64,000 bases of DNA from Ligula intestinalis (lineage: Eukaryota; Platyhelminthes; Cestoda; Diphyllobothriidea; Diphyllobothriidae): NCBI GenBank assembly GCA_036362985.1, contig JAYGXS010000005.1:6005987-6069986 (forward strand), given 5' to 3'. The notes under the pieces are model-generated. The model was not told the DNA's origin. It worked only from the letters and a program-made list of their open reading frames with translations, and ran no database searches. A program made the translations under genes and the position numbers. The first letter of the stretch is position 1, and each line of letters opens with the position of its first letter. Positions 34,066 to 47,304 of this stretch are shown piece after piece.

Positions 34066-35829
34066 AGATGGAGCTCATACAACACAGCAGTTGCAAATAG
34101 GGCTGTGTGTCTACCGACTGCTTATCCAACCAACAATGAAATTTCCATGACGTATTGCTGATATTAAAAACCTTCTTTGCAAGGCACGCTCGCAAATAGG
34201 ATAGCAGTAAGGAAGGCGTATGTGCGCTTTCATATCGCATTACATTTTTAGTGAAATTCCGAAATTATCACGACTGGATTTGAGAATTCGAGCTCCAAGT
34301 GTTCTCAGGTGAAATCGGGAGAGTGCTCTTAAATTTCTCGACCGATATTCTCCCTTATGCTGCTTACTACCCCAAATGTGTTTTTATTTCGAAAAAAAAC
34401 CTTGATAAGTTATGTCTGCTGTATAAATGACCGTGCAGTCAAATTCCAAGAAAATTAAAGTGCGGCAACATGCTGACTTAGATCCAGCTCCTTTTCACCC
34501 GTCGTCAAAGAAAAAATTCTATAAAAAATCACCTGTAATAAGTATGGGATTTATTGCGTATTTTCGACGCATTTGAAAATTCACAGATATTGTATAAAAA
34601 AATAACCACATATATATTACTGTTCCTACTCATTTTGCAGTAAATTACATCATCAAATGTTGTGCTTGAATAAACAATTTTACTTGGTTTTCAAAGCGTT
34701 GAAATTTTTGGAAAAAATTGAATCAGATTCACTGTTACATTAGCATCCAGCGTTTTCAAATTACATGTTGGTTTGTAACACTTCACCTCACCTCTTTCGC
34801 TTTAAACTATTGATTTGTTGCCTAAAGGTTTGTTATCGCTACCTTTCCTTGTATTTTTGTATGCTTTCATAGGTATCATCGCTGCACTAAAAGAAAGTCA
34901 CACAATTTTCCCCGTGTCAGATAGTGATCATATACAATGTATACTTAAACGCAGCATGAACAAGTATTAGGTTTTGTGAAGTGCAAGAGCGTGATCCTAT
35001 ATGCAACCCTCAATAACGCGGAAGAATTCTCCTGTTTTTCCTGCTAACATTGCAAAAGACGAACATTGCTGCCAAATCAATACCAGAACTAATGGCTTCG
35101 TGCTTATTTTTCATGCAATGTATTGCAATTAATAAAGGAATAGTAAATCAACCAGTTATGATTCAGGTGGCCAGAAAGAAAGTTTTGCAAACGCTAGGCT
35201 GCTGTCATGATCTTTATTTTTTGGGTTGCACTAAAGTACATACTTACAACCTTATTAAACATTGTTTTCAGTTGACTTGATACTTCAGAAGCTCAGGTCA
35301 CATTTCAAGAAATAGGACGCAAAATAGTTCCTATGTTTTTATGTGGCAGTTAAAGATAGAAAGCACAGTAAAATATAACCATCTTAATGTGCTTTTAAGA
35401 AAGGTTTTTCTGAGTTTTTGCTTTTGAATGGAAGCTCATCTGGAACGGCATTGGCAAATTCCTGGGAAGGATTACTCGGAAAGAATTGATGGTTGGCATG
35501 CGCACGCATGAGCATTTCGTGACTACTTCTTATGTATTGTATCCTTTCCCATGCCATCCGCTCTATATAAAAACCTCTGCATGCGACTCTCCCGACCGAA
35601 TTGTCTTTTGCCTTGGGTAGTATTTGACTTGCCACTTACAACTTGTATAGTGCAGCGTATCAGAATCCAGAGTCCTTCCAAAAATCGGGAAAATTCATAA
35701 AGGGTCTATCTTAACACCTACCGTCTTCACAGTCCACCATCACAGCTTTAGATAGTCCATGGCATTTTGGTATGTAGAGTATGCTGACGGTATGGTCCTT
35801 GGTCATCCTTCTGAAATCACATACTTCTT
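34066..35829. other. No gene recognised; AT-rich
   Basis: Nothing supportable on either strand. Confidence 0.45.
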
Positions 35830-36005
35830 ATATTTCGAAATGCGGCCTTGACCACGTTTCAGCATCGTCGCTATCCACCGTTGAATAATCAAAAGCCATT
35901 CGACCCAACTGTGAAAAATGTGCGGCCTTGGTGGGAATCAAACTCACATAGCAGGGCAGACCTTGGCACAGCCAACGCTCTACCACTGACCTACGGGGCT
36001 CACTG
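35830..36005 (-). repeat. tRNA-derived SINE
   Basis: On the minus strand: GAGCCCCGTAGGTCAGTGGT and AGAGCGTTGG (A-box region, 36,001-35,970), then GAGTTTGATTCCCACC (B box) about 45 bp further on. The spacing and flanks look tRNA-like. The tail contains GGATAGCGACGATGCTGAAA then CGTGGTC, which looks like a hammerhead with stem II lost. Head related to 39,806-39,890. Confidence 0.68.
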
Positions 36006-37547
36006 TAAGCCGTTAATTTGATCACACTTGGATAGATTTTACCCACTCAAATTACTGTTAATATGGAATCCGCCATTACTACCCAGCAAGCTGACTGCAT
36101 AGGCATGGCGCCTTGCTTCCACCTTGCTTCAAAAATACTTGTTGATTTAAAAAAAGTATGCGCAGAATGCTCTCTTAAGCTATCGGCCTTTTATGCTGGT
36201 TTGAGTTGATATTAGAATACAGTGACCTTTTCAAACTGTCAATTAAATCACTGATCTGATTATGAATGATGTTGCCAATATTCTGCACTCTGAATTAATG
36301 GCTTCGGATCCGTTTCGTCCTGTGCGTCGAGGCGTCTTACATGTGACTGCTGAATACTAAATTATAAGCATTATGAACGGTCATTTCCAGCACACCACCT
36401 CAGGTTTAAAAGAAACTAAAATTCCGAACCCAAGATTGTTCCTGCCTTCATAATAAATTTGTGTTTTATAAACACCTGGATATATTTTTTTATTTTTTTA
36501 ATTTAGCTCGTGTTTTCAGTGCATAGATACATCTTTTTTTTCAATTGGAAATGCTTCAATCAAAGTCAAGCGTATCTTATAGTCCAGTGCATTTTGAACA
36601 TAAAGAGAAAGTCCTCCTCCATGCCTCATTTGAAATCAGTCATCAGTCAGTATGTAAACTAAGACGAAGTAAATTTGCTAAATAAACAGAATTTCACTCC
36701 AGAATAACATCTAAAAACATAGTACTACTTATAGACCCCAAAATTACCTAGGATTGGTGAATTCTCTTACTTAGAGCAAAGGTCATTTCTGGCAAATAAA
36801 GCCAAGTCATCAGAGCAATAAGTGTATGCAAACCATTGCTGCACGAATGTGGCATTTTGACCACGACCATATTTCAGTGGGTTTTGTGTTAAACACTAGT
36901 GCTCAGGGAGCAAGGACAGAAATAGAAAAGTTTCAAAACCTGGCTTCATAGGCCAGTGCAGTACCACTTCAAAAAAATTTGCTAAATAAAACAGTATGAG
37001 GTTCGGCATGCAGTTGATCGCAGCATGCAGGCATATTTCAGAGAACTAAAAAAGATACACTTGTACTTTTAAAATTTTTGGAAGGAAAAAACTGACAGCT
37101 TGAAAAATTTTCTTTCAATTTTAAACTAGTAAAATCTGATGTTCCACAAAAACAGGCCAAAACTGCATGCATAATTTAGTAAATATGCACAGAATTTGAA
37201 TCATAAAGGTCAATGAATACATTGGGAATAGGTCTCATCACCTGTAGTACCAGATAAAGCGGAACACATAATAAATAACACGATAATGCAGGAAATTGTA
37301 AAAAACACCACCTTCGCCTCCGTTTTCATCGCATAAATGGCCAACATCAGAACATAAGCAAGCAATGAAAAAATTGCATACCTTAACCAGCAGAACAATG
37401 AGTCCGTGATAAAGTTGCTACGATTACTGAAGTTATAATCAATAGGTTTCGAGCTTGATCCTCGACCAGAGCAACGTTTACGACTGCGGTCTGAAAGCTT
37501 ACAGATTGGAAATGACTATTCCTGTCTCCCCTGTTTTTGTATTTCTG
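36006..37547. other. No gene recognised; AT-rich
   Basis: A CTGATGA at about 36,815 (minus) with a short hairpin lacks a GTC box and is not called. Confidence 0.45.
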
Positions 37548-38488
37548 CAGTACGGTTTTTAATTCATGTAACATGCCGACTTATCCCTGAGACTGATAAT
37601 TTCTGCCCAATTGGCATTGACTTAGGTTGTAATACTGACTTGTGTAGTCCATTCTGAATACAAATCAGTCGCGATAGAATGCCGGCTTTTTATCGAGCTT
37701 CTTTCTGACCGCTAACAAAACGCATTTGCTGCAAAAGGGAGCTTATTAATCAGTCTGCTTTTTTACCAAAGATTTGACTGCCTTTATAAATTCAAATACA
37801 TTTTATCGAAAGCTTTCACGAAAACTTTAAATCTTGTATTCGTTATGTAGCCAATTACGCCTTTTTTAAACTTTTTACTTCAGAAAAGACTATTTTTCGG
37901 TTTTTAAGTTTCTAATTATGAGCTTTTTACGACTGTGAGGTGTTCATTCGTTATACATCAATTTATTAATGCTGCCTATAATGCATGCAGCCTGTTCTAC
38001 ATGCGTTCCATTTTTTTCTGAGGTTTAGGTGACTTTTTCCTCAAACCGTAACTTAAACTGTTCCTTTCGTTCAACAGGATTTTTACAGCGTGCACTTTGT
38101 AAACGTTGAATTCAAGTGTAGCAGTCAATTGGTTGAAAAAAACTTTAAAACCGACATTAACTATTTCTTTAAGTAGCAAATTTAAAAAAAGCCATAAATT
38201 CTACCAAACAAGTGCAAAAATTTTTTTTGCATGTTTCCAGAAAATGTATTTGAATTCATAAAGGCAATCCAAATCAATGATAAAAATGCATACGACTTAA
38301 GTAGCCACCTTCTTTCTGCTAGCGGTAAGAAAGAAGCTTGCTTAAAATCCGGCATCCTGTCGTGGTTGAAATGATTTCAGAAAAGACTGCACAATGATCA
38401 ATATTACAAACGTATTTAATGCCGATAGGCAAGAGAATATCAATCCTTTGCATATGTCAGCATGTTACACGAATTCTTGGCTGTACTA
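37548..38488. mobile_element. Foldback-like DNA transposon
   Basis: Left end CAGTACGGTTTTTAATTCAT, then GTAACATGCCGAC; right side mirrors it (GTCAGCATGTTACACGAATT). Arms and centre (TTAATGCTGCCTATAATGCA) match the family. The right terminus is degenerate, so that boundary is approximate. Confidence 0.72.
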
Positions 38489-39799
38489 TTTAATTAAAGT
38501 CGCTCCCGGGTTCTTGGTGTGGCTATGAATTTTATCTCAAAATAGAACGTTGTGGAGGCGTTACGTAACCAATCGCTAATGATATATCAGCAAATTATAC
38601 CTTAATTAAGCTTTATTATGGCTAAGACAGCACTAACCCTTCGTGACAGTAGAGTGTGCTTTGGGCAGAATGAATTGATACCCATGATAGTTTACCAGTA
38701 GCGTTGGTTGGTTTTATGACTTTTCTGTTGGTAAGTACAAGTGTCAGCTGTTTAAGTGGTGCGTTTTAGTCGGATATGGCCAACCGTGAGTGTATGCGGT
38801 TCATCAGGATTTATGATAAGTGCTTCTGGAACCACTGGAGTGGTGGGCAAATAATCTTGCCGCATGTGGAGACTTAATAAAGACGCTCAGCATAGCAAGA
38901 ATAGCAGGCTCATGTAGCGTCCATAAATTGGGCGTAGGTTGGCCAAAAGTACTTTAAGAGACTGCTAAATTTTGCGCTTCTAAAGTTTTATATTACTAAG
39001 TCATACATTTGCTGAGCCACCGCTAAAGATAAATCACTGCTACAAGTATATTTAATGCTTTGATGTAAAATGAGGTATTCAAAACAGCTTATTCTCTGTA
39101 GCGTTGAAAACATTTGGAAACAGCTTTTCCCCGATCAAAAATTCTTGCAAATAATGATATGCCATTGTCTATAATCAGTAGACTGCACAATTGAATCCAC
39201 CACAACTATGGATAGATTACTTTACAACTTTTAAACTTTTAAACTTACCAATAATGAAATTACTCAATTGTCAGGTGATTTGAACCTATTGGAGTCACTT
39301 GTTACATTTTAACATGGCGAATTCCTAGGTTGTCGTACTAACGTTTCATTCTGGGTGGTGAAACGTATGCGTCAAGATTGATTCTCAAAATATGTAATCA
39401 AGGAAGTAGCTGTCCTCGTGCATTCATGGTTCAATCGTTTTGGAGGTTTCTTTCCAGAGAAAATTTCAGATGTGGGCTTATTATTATTCACTGGTTTCTT
39501 GCAACTTATTATGCTGTTAAAAGTGCATTAAACTATCCACTAGAATGTCTACTAAGCTTATTTACTTATTAGGGGGTTGACAGACTTTACGCGAAGTTTT
39601 CACAATAAGGTCAACCTAATTAAGCAAATCTGCCCAACCCTTTAACAATTAACTGAGCTTAGTAGTCCTTCGGGTGGATTCTAGATGATGACTCGGGAGA
39701 TCGTACCTGAACAGTCAGCTTTATTTTCCATAATGCTGGGTTCCATACAAGCAGTAAGTCGAGTGAGTAAATTTAATCAAAATACGATTAGATTATTGG
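38489..39799. other. No gene recognised
   Basis: Nothing supportable on either strand. Confidence 0.45.
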
Positions 39800-39805
39800 C
39801 TCAGT

Positions 39806-39905
39806 GTGAGTCTCGTAGCTCAATGGCCTAGCGTTGGCTGCGCAAAAGTCTTTCCGGCTGTGTGGGTTCCACGTTTACCTAGGTCGCAAATGTTTTAAAA
39901 TGGGA
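39806..39905 (+). repeat. tRNA-derived SINE head
   Basis: GAGTCTCGTAGCTCAATGGC and CTAGCGTTGGCTGCGC form a tRNA-like A-box arm, and GGGTTCCACGTTTACC stands at the B-box position. It is related to the minus-strand head at 36,001 (GCGTTGGCTGTGC). The tail is not clearly delimited. Confidence 0.55.
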
Positions 39906-40239
39906 TCAACTGAATTTAACAATTCTACCAAACTTCCCTCACCGTTAAAACATACTGAAATGCATATATTGAATGTACTAAGTAGAAGAAGGGGGAAAAC
40001 TACATTCGCTTGCACCTTGTTATGTTCGCAAGTAGAAGAAAGCTTTATCCTTCTAAGGCTAATTTTGGAAGATGGCAGTGCAATAATATTGTTTTTTTTG
40101 ACGTTGATAGGCAAAGTTACACTTTGCATTTGATCATTAAATTAGCCAAGCCAGCTACGAGCCCGTTTTCTTTCTCTATTGTTTCTCATAGCACAGAAGA
40201 AAAGAAATGTTATCATTATATACAGTAGATTAACTATCT

Positions 40240-40660
40240 GATGAATGCTTGGGAAGTGAGGGGTTTAATATAAATTTGAGGATGTTTATTAGTTCATTGG
40301 GTTGAATTTAGGCGCACAATCTTGTTAACTAGAATTGCATTCCGTTTATATCAGTATAGTGGGATAAAATAGAGGCAGAAACGGGCAAACTCTAGCGTTT
40401 GTTTATATCCGATTAATTTCGTACGCTATTAAACATTGTGGAAAAGGACTTTTTGTTTGCGCATGTTGCACTGTAAAAGAACATTCATATAGAGCCGAAA
40501 TTTTTTAATTACATCTGTTCACAAAAGGGCTAATTTTGTTTTGCTTCCATTAACTTGAGGTAAGTGTACGTATGAGATACAGCATTATTGTCGAGAAAAG
40601 ATAGATGAATTCAGATTATAAAATGTTTTCTTACAAATCTTTTATGTTTTGTGCCCTTAA
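40240..40660 (-). repeat. AT-rich interspersed repeat, copy A3 (inverted)
   Basis: Reverse complement of 9100-9440: GTTTATTAGTTCATTGGGTT, AAAATAGAGGCAGAAACGGG, GTTTGTTTATATCCGA and ACTTGAGGTAAGTGTACGT occur in mirrored order. It may continue to about 41,400, but divergence prevents a clear call. Confidence 0.62.
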
Positions 40661-43600
40661 AATAAGTCATTAACTTATAAGAGACCAAAATGGGTTTAAG
40701 TACGCCGAAATGATTGGTACTATTTGACAGTACATAAGGTCATCGGGATGTTATTTAATTTTTCAGAAACAATTTTAAATAAATCCGTCCAAATGCTGTG
40801 AAATATGGAAGAAATTCAATGAATGTAAAACGTTGGAACAAATAAGACAAAAGATTCTCATGTTTAAAATATATCAAAGGATATTTGGCTCATTCTGTTG
40901 TGCATTTGAAATAAAAAAAATAGTGCTCTGTAGTAAATAAGGCATTGAAAACTGCTCTGGGTTACATAGGAATGTTACTTCCTTCATTTTAAGCAGAGTT
41001 TTTTTCATCCATGTTTTAGAGGATTCGAAATCCGGTCAAAATATCCTATTTTGCTCGTGACTTTATCTTCAGAAAAGGTACGTTACACAGATATTCGGCT
41101 TCGAAATATCTGACTTTAGCGCTTTTGAGGAGGTTACTCGTTATAGAAAGTTTGAAATTAATCTTAGACGTATTTATTTTCGGTTTTTTGTGGAAATTCA
41201 TTTTTCTCGGCAATGATTTGAAATAATTGGGCAATTCTAAAGTCATGACGCACTCGGGAAGCTATCTTAGGTGGAATGTTTAAGAAATTGATTATTTTGG
41301 TGAATGCTTTTAAGAAATTATTTTTATTTCCAAGTTTTCGGTAGAAAGGTTGAACAAAATTAGTATTGATGGACAAACAAATAATACATTGAAATCTTTA
41401 AAGTGTTCAGCACAATTTTGAAAACAATTTACTGCTCTTTGTACTCAAAATCTCCAAATAATTTTTTAAAAAATGTTAAAAACAGACATTTTTCGTTCAA
41501 TTTACACAAGATTGTATGAATTTGATTACAAGTACAACTTATCCAACTTTTTTGTAAACAGTCAGCATATCCGTGTGTGGCCTTCGATTTATTTGTATTC
41601 CGATCTACAGGTGGGATATAATTACCACAGAAAATATTTTTGCAATTGTCAAAAGAAATCAAAACTAAGCGCGCAAGAATCTTTTCGTGCATTAAAAACG
41701 AAAGTATTTGCGGAGTGTCCACTTTGGGAAAAAACTGTAGGTAAGGTGACCACACCCATTTCTAACACATTTTTGCAAGTTTCAATGTTAATGGGAACAA
41801 CTCAATTTATAAAAATTTGTATTTGAACTTAATGTGACTTAACTTGCCATTCTTTTCCATTCCCATGCCTTTAACATGTTTATATTTAACATTGGGCCAG
41901 TGACTTGCCATTTTCCATTTCCTTGATTCCGAGTATTTTTAACTTAAATGTTGCTGTGCTAGCATATATTACTAAGTTCACAAATTTGTGCCATTTTACT
42001 AATGGTTTTTACTTTACTGCTTTAATAGTTTGAGGCCACGTCGCGTGCGCTGACTTTGCACAAAATTACATTTTATAGTGAATCCTTTATATTTCATGAG
42101 AAAGTGTATCTACTGTGATTCCGTTTAACTAGTAGACAGTCGATGGGATCCTATATAATAATTATGCTTAGGTTAACCAAATAGAAGAATACTGTTCCCT
42201 CACACCCACTTAAGCTACCTAATTATACTTTTTGGCTAATACATAACGTTTAATAGGGCTGGCGGAATCAGCAAATAGGCTATGGCTTAATAACTACCTA
42301 CCTTACTTTTTTCAATGACAATTTTAGTAGTCAAGAGTGAGCGTCCATATGGGTGCTAAGTTTTAATGGTAAATGTTACAGGTGACGCCCGCTTTTTTGA
42401 AGGTCAGTAATTGCGCATATCGCCTCAAAGAGCATACCCAAATCACGCTTATTACTGCCATTTAGTTTAAAAACTAAATAAGTTAGTATGCAAACCAATA
42501 ATTTTAATATTTTTACAGATCGGTTTTAAATGTGCATGCTTCCATGTAGGGGAGGGAAAATTAATAAGGTTCTTCCTCGATGTACTTAAGTCATGCAGTT
42601 TTGCTGCTAATTATGTACGATTGCCTTTTAAAAGTCTGAATTGTTTAAGGATGATAGCTTATGTGCTATTCATCTTCGAACATTAGCATGGGCAGTAAAG
42701 AGAGTTTAAACCGGGACTCAGATATTTACCAATTTCAGTTTTTTACGCGTACACCGGCGAACACTAGAAGTATATGCTACTGGTTTTTGGTTGAATAAAT
42801 TGCTTATGAAAATATACAGTAGAACTGCAAGTTTTTTTGTGGAGCGCACGCCAAAACAAGAAGTTAATTACACCTCACGTTTCATGGAGAATATTCCAGA
42901 TAATCTCATTGCTTTGCCATCCATAACTAATAGTGTAAAGCGAGCGACATTTAAGTAACTAAATATTAATGCGAAAGTATCGAAAACAGCCTAATATATG
43001 GAAACAAGAACAAGCTTCCCTAAGACCGAGACCCTTTTGTGCTTTCAGAATACATTAGGGTTGCTCTGCTTGTTAATGTTTGAGCCAGGGTTAAGAACAG
43101 CGATATGTCCTAGGAGTAAGGCACAACCTACCTTTTTGGTTTGTGTTACTTTGAGGATAAAAACTAATTTTATGTTTAGGCTAGCGCTTTCTTATATGAA
43201 GTCCTCCGGGAATTTGAACGTGTAAGTTTCCTACTTCTGTGTCTTATGAACAAAGGTGTTAGTTTCACGTGCGCAAGTACCGTATTCATAGGCATTATAT
43301 ATGCTCGAGAAAGACGGAAAACCATATGCATGCTATACGTAATTGCGTTGAGTCAGTTGTCTGCGTTTCAATCGTGCTTTTTTTAAAATTAAAGCTGGTA
43401 TTGCACTTTTAAAATAACCAGCCACATGAACGTATTATTTACTGAACAAAATTGCTTTACGAGGCGATTCTAGCTTAAATATTTACGCATGAGAGCAATA
43501 AACGAGAAATCGCGGCAACAAAGGCGACCTGTCATCCTCGGTCATCCGCTTACTGGCATTAAAACGGGTCTTAACAGTAAGCGGACTGCTAATAACTAGG

Positions 43601-43989
43601 CTTAGTGTAGCGTAGATTAATCCTACTCGATTTAAAATATTGCGGCACGGGAAAAGGGTTTGTACAACGATAGGCAAAGTGCACGAGTTTATCCAAGCTT
43701 GACGTATAAAAACGTATAAATCCCCGGGCTACAGTTCACCGTAATGCCATCTTAAGTAATCAGATCTTGTCACAGCGTGAAAGGCGGATCTACGGTCTAA
43801 GTTGGTGCAGTAGTGCGCACATCAACGTAATCTAAGTGCTGGAAAAAGATGATACTTTCTGCTTTCTTAAATAGACTGCTGTAGGATACACATCATGTTG
43901 TTTGCCGTTTCAAACGAACAAACAGTCGCGAAACAGCGACGCCCTTCAAGAGGAAATGATGCCATAGTTGGTATAGATAATATTACTGG
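40661..43989. other. No gene recognised; AT-rich
   Basis: Overlapping frames on both strands at 41,429-41,826 have no known motif and probably reflect the AT-rich repeat. Confidence 0.4.
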
Positions 43990-44142
43990 CAACGACAAGA
44001 GACACTGGAATGGACATTTTGGGCTTTTAAGCCGTCTTTAGCCTGTCATACCCAGATCCAAGATGCGTCATACCCACGCCTTGAACTCGCGACCTCATTG
44101 ATAAGATTCGAACGCCCTAACTACTGAGCCACGAGCTGGTTG
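43990..44142 (-). repeat. tRNA-derived SINE (same tail as 835-1000)
   Basis: On the minus strand: CGTGGCTCAGTAGTTAGGGC (A box, 44,132-44,113) and GCGAGTTCAAGGC (B box, 44,090-44,078). The tail has GGGTATGACAGGCTAAAGAC, GGCTTAAAAGCCC and ATTCCAGTGTCTC, aligning with the tail of the 0.8-1.4 kb SINEs. Confidence 0.72.
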
Positions 44143-44175
44143 TCTTGCCGGGTTAGTTCAAGCGGTATTAACACT

Positions 44176-44486
44176 CATTGATGACCGTTCACCCGACCGT
44201 TAGCCATTTGCATCTGCCCCGCTCTGCCTGGAGTCTTGACGTAGGCCTTTTCAGTAGCTTGTTGTGAAGGCAGATATTATTACCGACAAAATAATGGAGC
44301 CTAGGTTGGCAATTTCCTGGCCAATTAGGCATCGTCGGCCAGGCAAACCTAGACCCAAGTGGTGTCCCACTTGAGCTTCTAACTTGCGATCTATCTGCCA
44401 AAACTTCATGCAACAACGGCTGTCAGGGCCCCAGGCAGAGTGGGACACATGGGCTCCATTAGCTGTCGAGTGAACGTTCATCAATG
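44176..44486. mobile_element. Short element with about 54-bp terminal inverted repeats
   Basis: CATTGATGACCGTTCACCCG at the left matches the complement of the right end, CATTGATGAACGTTCACTCG. Similarity continues with gaps to CTCTGCCTGG (44,223-32 and 44,431-40). The interior has overlapping minus-strand frames without known domains. No obvious target duplication. Confidence 0.5.
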
Positions 44487-46224
44487 ATAGTTGGTATAAT
44501 TTTGAATGCGTGAAATTCCACTATTGCTAGACTTTCTACGCTTATAATATACCACTAACAGCAAACATTGATATTCAGCTATCCACACCTTTGTTTATTT
44601 GAAAGGAGTATCCTTTAAATATATAAAACGCCTCAAAAAGTCGTGTTACAGAGGTAATTCAGGCCTACTGGTCGAAAGTGGCAGCTCGAGTAAGGGTCAA
44701 ACATGTTCGATCACCGTGTAAGGTATCATCAAAACATACCTTTAAGCCGTTACAAAGCGGGAACACTAAAGTAGTCCTTACGTTGATAGAGCAACAAATA
44801 AAACACTGTAGTTGTTTTCCCGGTGGACATTCGTAAGAGTACCGTTAATATATACTCAAAAAACGCAAAGCTGAATTCACTGGCAAATTAAAATATTGTC
44901 GGTGAAGCTTGGTAGGAGTTTAAATTTGTAAATACAAGCCAATCGTAGGGACTTCTTTAGCTCACCTCTTACTCCTGCAAATTTCATTTGGCCGCTCTGT
45001 GAGTTGAACTCACAAATGGCTGCATATTCTTATGTCAACGGAATAGTGCTTTTTAGGTGACTTCAGTTTAAACTCAATTTTGTAGTATTTTTTCCAGTAA
45101 ATAGTTTTTTAAGCTTCCCTCTTGACCGGAACTCCAAAATGAACTTGTTGCAGATTACTTTGTCCAATCTGACCTTTATGCAATAATAAATTCTCTGAAA
45201 ATCTCCATCAGAATAACCGATGAATGTAGACAATGTCAAAGTCAATAAGTGTTTTTATGAGAACTGAAAATGGGGAAATGGGAACATCGCACGAGAGCGC
45301 TTGGGAATAAAAGGGCAGATAGACAGAATTTCATAGCGAGGGGAAGGGAGGTAAGGGGAGGGGTGTTGAAGGTCCATTCACCCCAAGACCAATTATGACA
45401 TGTTTATCCTCCCCCTTCTGATGAAAGCGTCAATTTTCCTTCCTCCACCGCCAAACTTTCTCGTGGTACAATCCCATTTCTCACTTTAAATGTACTCTGA
45501 CGACGATCCGGTGATTATTCTTTGAAAAATTCACGGGTATAATTCACACTCTTTTAGGTACTTTTCCTTTCATTATCTCATCTTGGAATGCAAACTCTTT
45601 CACCTGTCCTAGTTTGATTATTTTCAACTATGTTTAATCTGCTTTGTCTCCCTGAAATATAAAAAATAAATGGTTTTTTAGCAGAAATTCCAATGAAAAA
45701 GCTGTTGGAAAAAGTCATTATGACACCTTTTCACTTCGTCAAATTCACAAATCCGAAAAAAGCCCATTATACGAGTAATAAACTGAAACCGAACGTAACA
45801 ACAAGCGAAAATCAGTCGTTAGCTAAACTTATCGGGTAAAGGGCATCTACCGAATGGACTATATCTTAAAAAATGTTTGTAACAAACCTCGCGTCAAAAT
45901 GCAAACATGTCGGGCAAGGGGAGCAGTGATAATACAAGCAGGTGTTATGCATTGTTCATACATATGCATAAATGTAGCTCTTTTTCATTTTTTTTAGTAT
46001 GAACCGGTTAAGAAACATCCGCATATGACTTCAAGACAACGATGAGAATGCACCAGTTTCATAGAAAAAAGCTTTTAAAACACTTACGTATCGATTAGGA
46101 AGCATGTTCACAGACATCAGAAATTATGTGGATTCTCATAAGGTAATAAAATGCGAAACACCCTTTACATAACAGACTACTGTTGTGCATAATATGTCAC
46201 AGCGCAAAGTCACTCATATATGAA
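44487..46224. other. No gene recognised
   Basis: A GGGGAAGGGAGGTAAGGGGA purine block (45,340-45,360) is the only compositional oddity. Confidence 0.45.
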
Positions 46225-47160
46225 CAGAGCGCACAAGAACTCGTACAACATGCTGACATCTACGGAAGAGTATTACTCTTTAGCTAATCGGCATTGACTC
46301 AGGTTGTGATACTGCATATCGTGTAGTCTATTCTGAAGTCAATTCAGTCATGATAGGATGCGGGCGTTTTAACGAGCTTAATTCTGACCACTAACATAAC
46401 GAATGTACTGTAATAAGTAACTTCTTAAATAGTACGCGTTTTAATCATTGCTTTGTACTGTCTTTCTTAATTCAAGTTCATTTTATGGATAGCAAAAACG
46501 AAAAATGTCCTTCGTGTTCCGGTTTTGTAGACAATTACGCCTCATGTACATTTTATATTTTTTAAAAACGCATCTTTCGTTTTTTAAAAGTTTCTTATTG
46601 TGTATTTATTAAAAATTATGATGTTTCCGTTCGCTAAACGTCACATTTGTTTATTTATCAATGCACCATATTATTTATACAGCATGTTCCACATATGTTC
46701 CAATATATTGTGAGGAATATGTGAGTTTGTAAACCTTGAAATCAAGGGTAGCAGTCAGAAGGTTTAAAAATTATTCGGCAATTTAGAAACTTTTTTAAAG
46801 CCAAAATATACCATTTCTTTAACTGTCAAATTTAAAGGAAGCGTAAGTTGCTACCAAACAAATACAAGAAATACTTTTTGTGCATGTTTTACATAGAACA
46901 TATTTGAATTTATAATGGCAGTCAAAATCAATCATAAAAACGCATACTATTTTAGTATTTACGTTTTAGAACACATTCGTTTTTATGAAATGGTCAGAAC
47001 GATGCTCGCTAGAATGTCCCATCCTATTATGACTGAAATAAATTCAGAATTAACTACACGATGATCAGTATCACAACCTGAGTAAATTTTTATTAGCAAA
47101 AGAGTATCAATATTTCGTATAGGTCGGCTTGTTGAACGAATCCTGGCGCATACGGTCGTA
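46225..47160. mobile_element. Foldback-like DNA transposon
   Basis: Left side ACAAGAACTCGTACAACATG, then CTGACATCTACG; right side mirrors it (GTCGGCTTGTTGAACGAATC). GGTTGTGATACTGCATATCG and TGAAGTCAATTCAGTCATGA recur inverted at 47,030-47,090. Ends are degenerate and boundaries approximate. Confidence 0.75.
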
Positions 47161-47304
47161 CCAATCAATTTGCGTCAACCTGTGGGCTCTATATTGAGAC
47201 CAAACACAGGAAAATACATGAGCAATTAGTGCCTATCGATCATACTTAATAAAATTAATTCACCTTCCGAGAAAGTCCGCACTACATCATGAAGTAACAC
47301 AAAG

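Noticed and set aside
36785..36825. Minus-strand CTGATGA with TTGGC/GCCA hairpin
   Set aside because: Lacks G12 if stem II forms, and has no TH cleavage box or PLE end downstream.
43990..44142. A functional tRNA gene
   Set aside because: A and B boxes present, but no cloverleaf acceptor pairing, and the tail is shared with other SINE copies.
45420..45445. CTGATGAAAGCGTC as a collapsed hammerhead
   Set aside because: Stem II absent and no flanking PLE sequence; probably chance.
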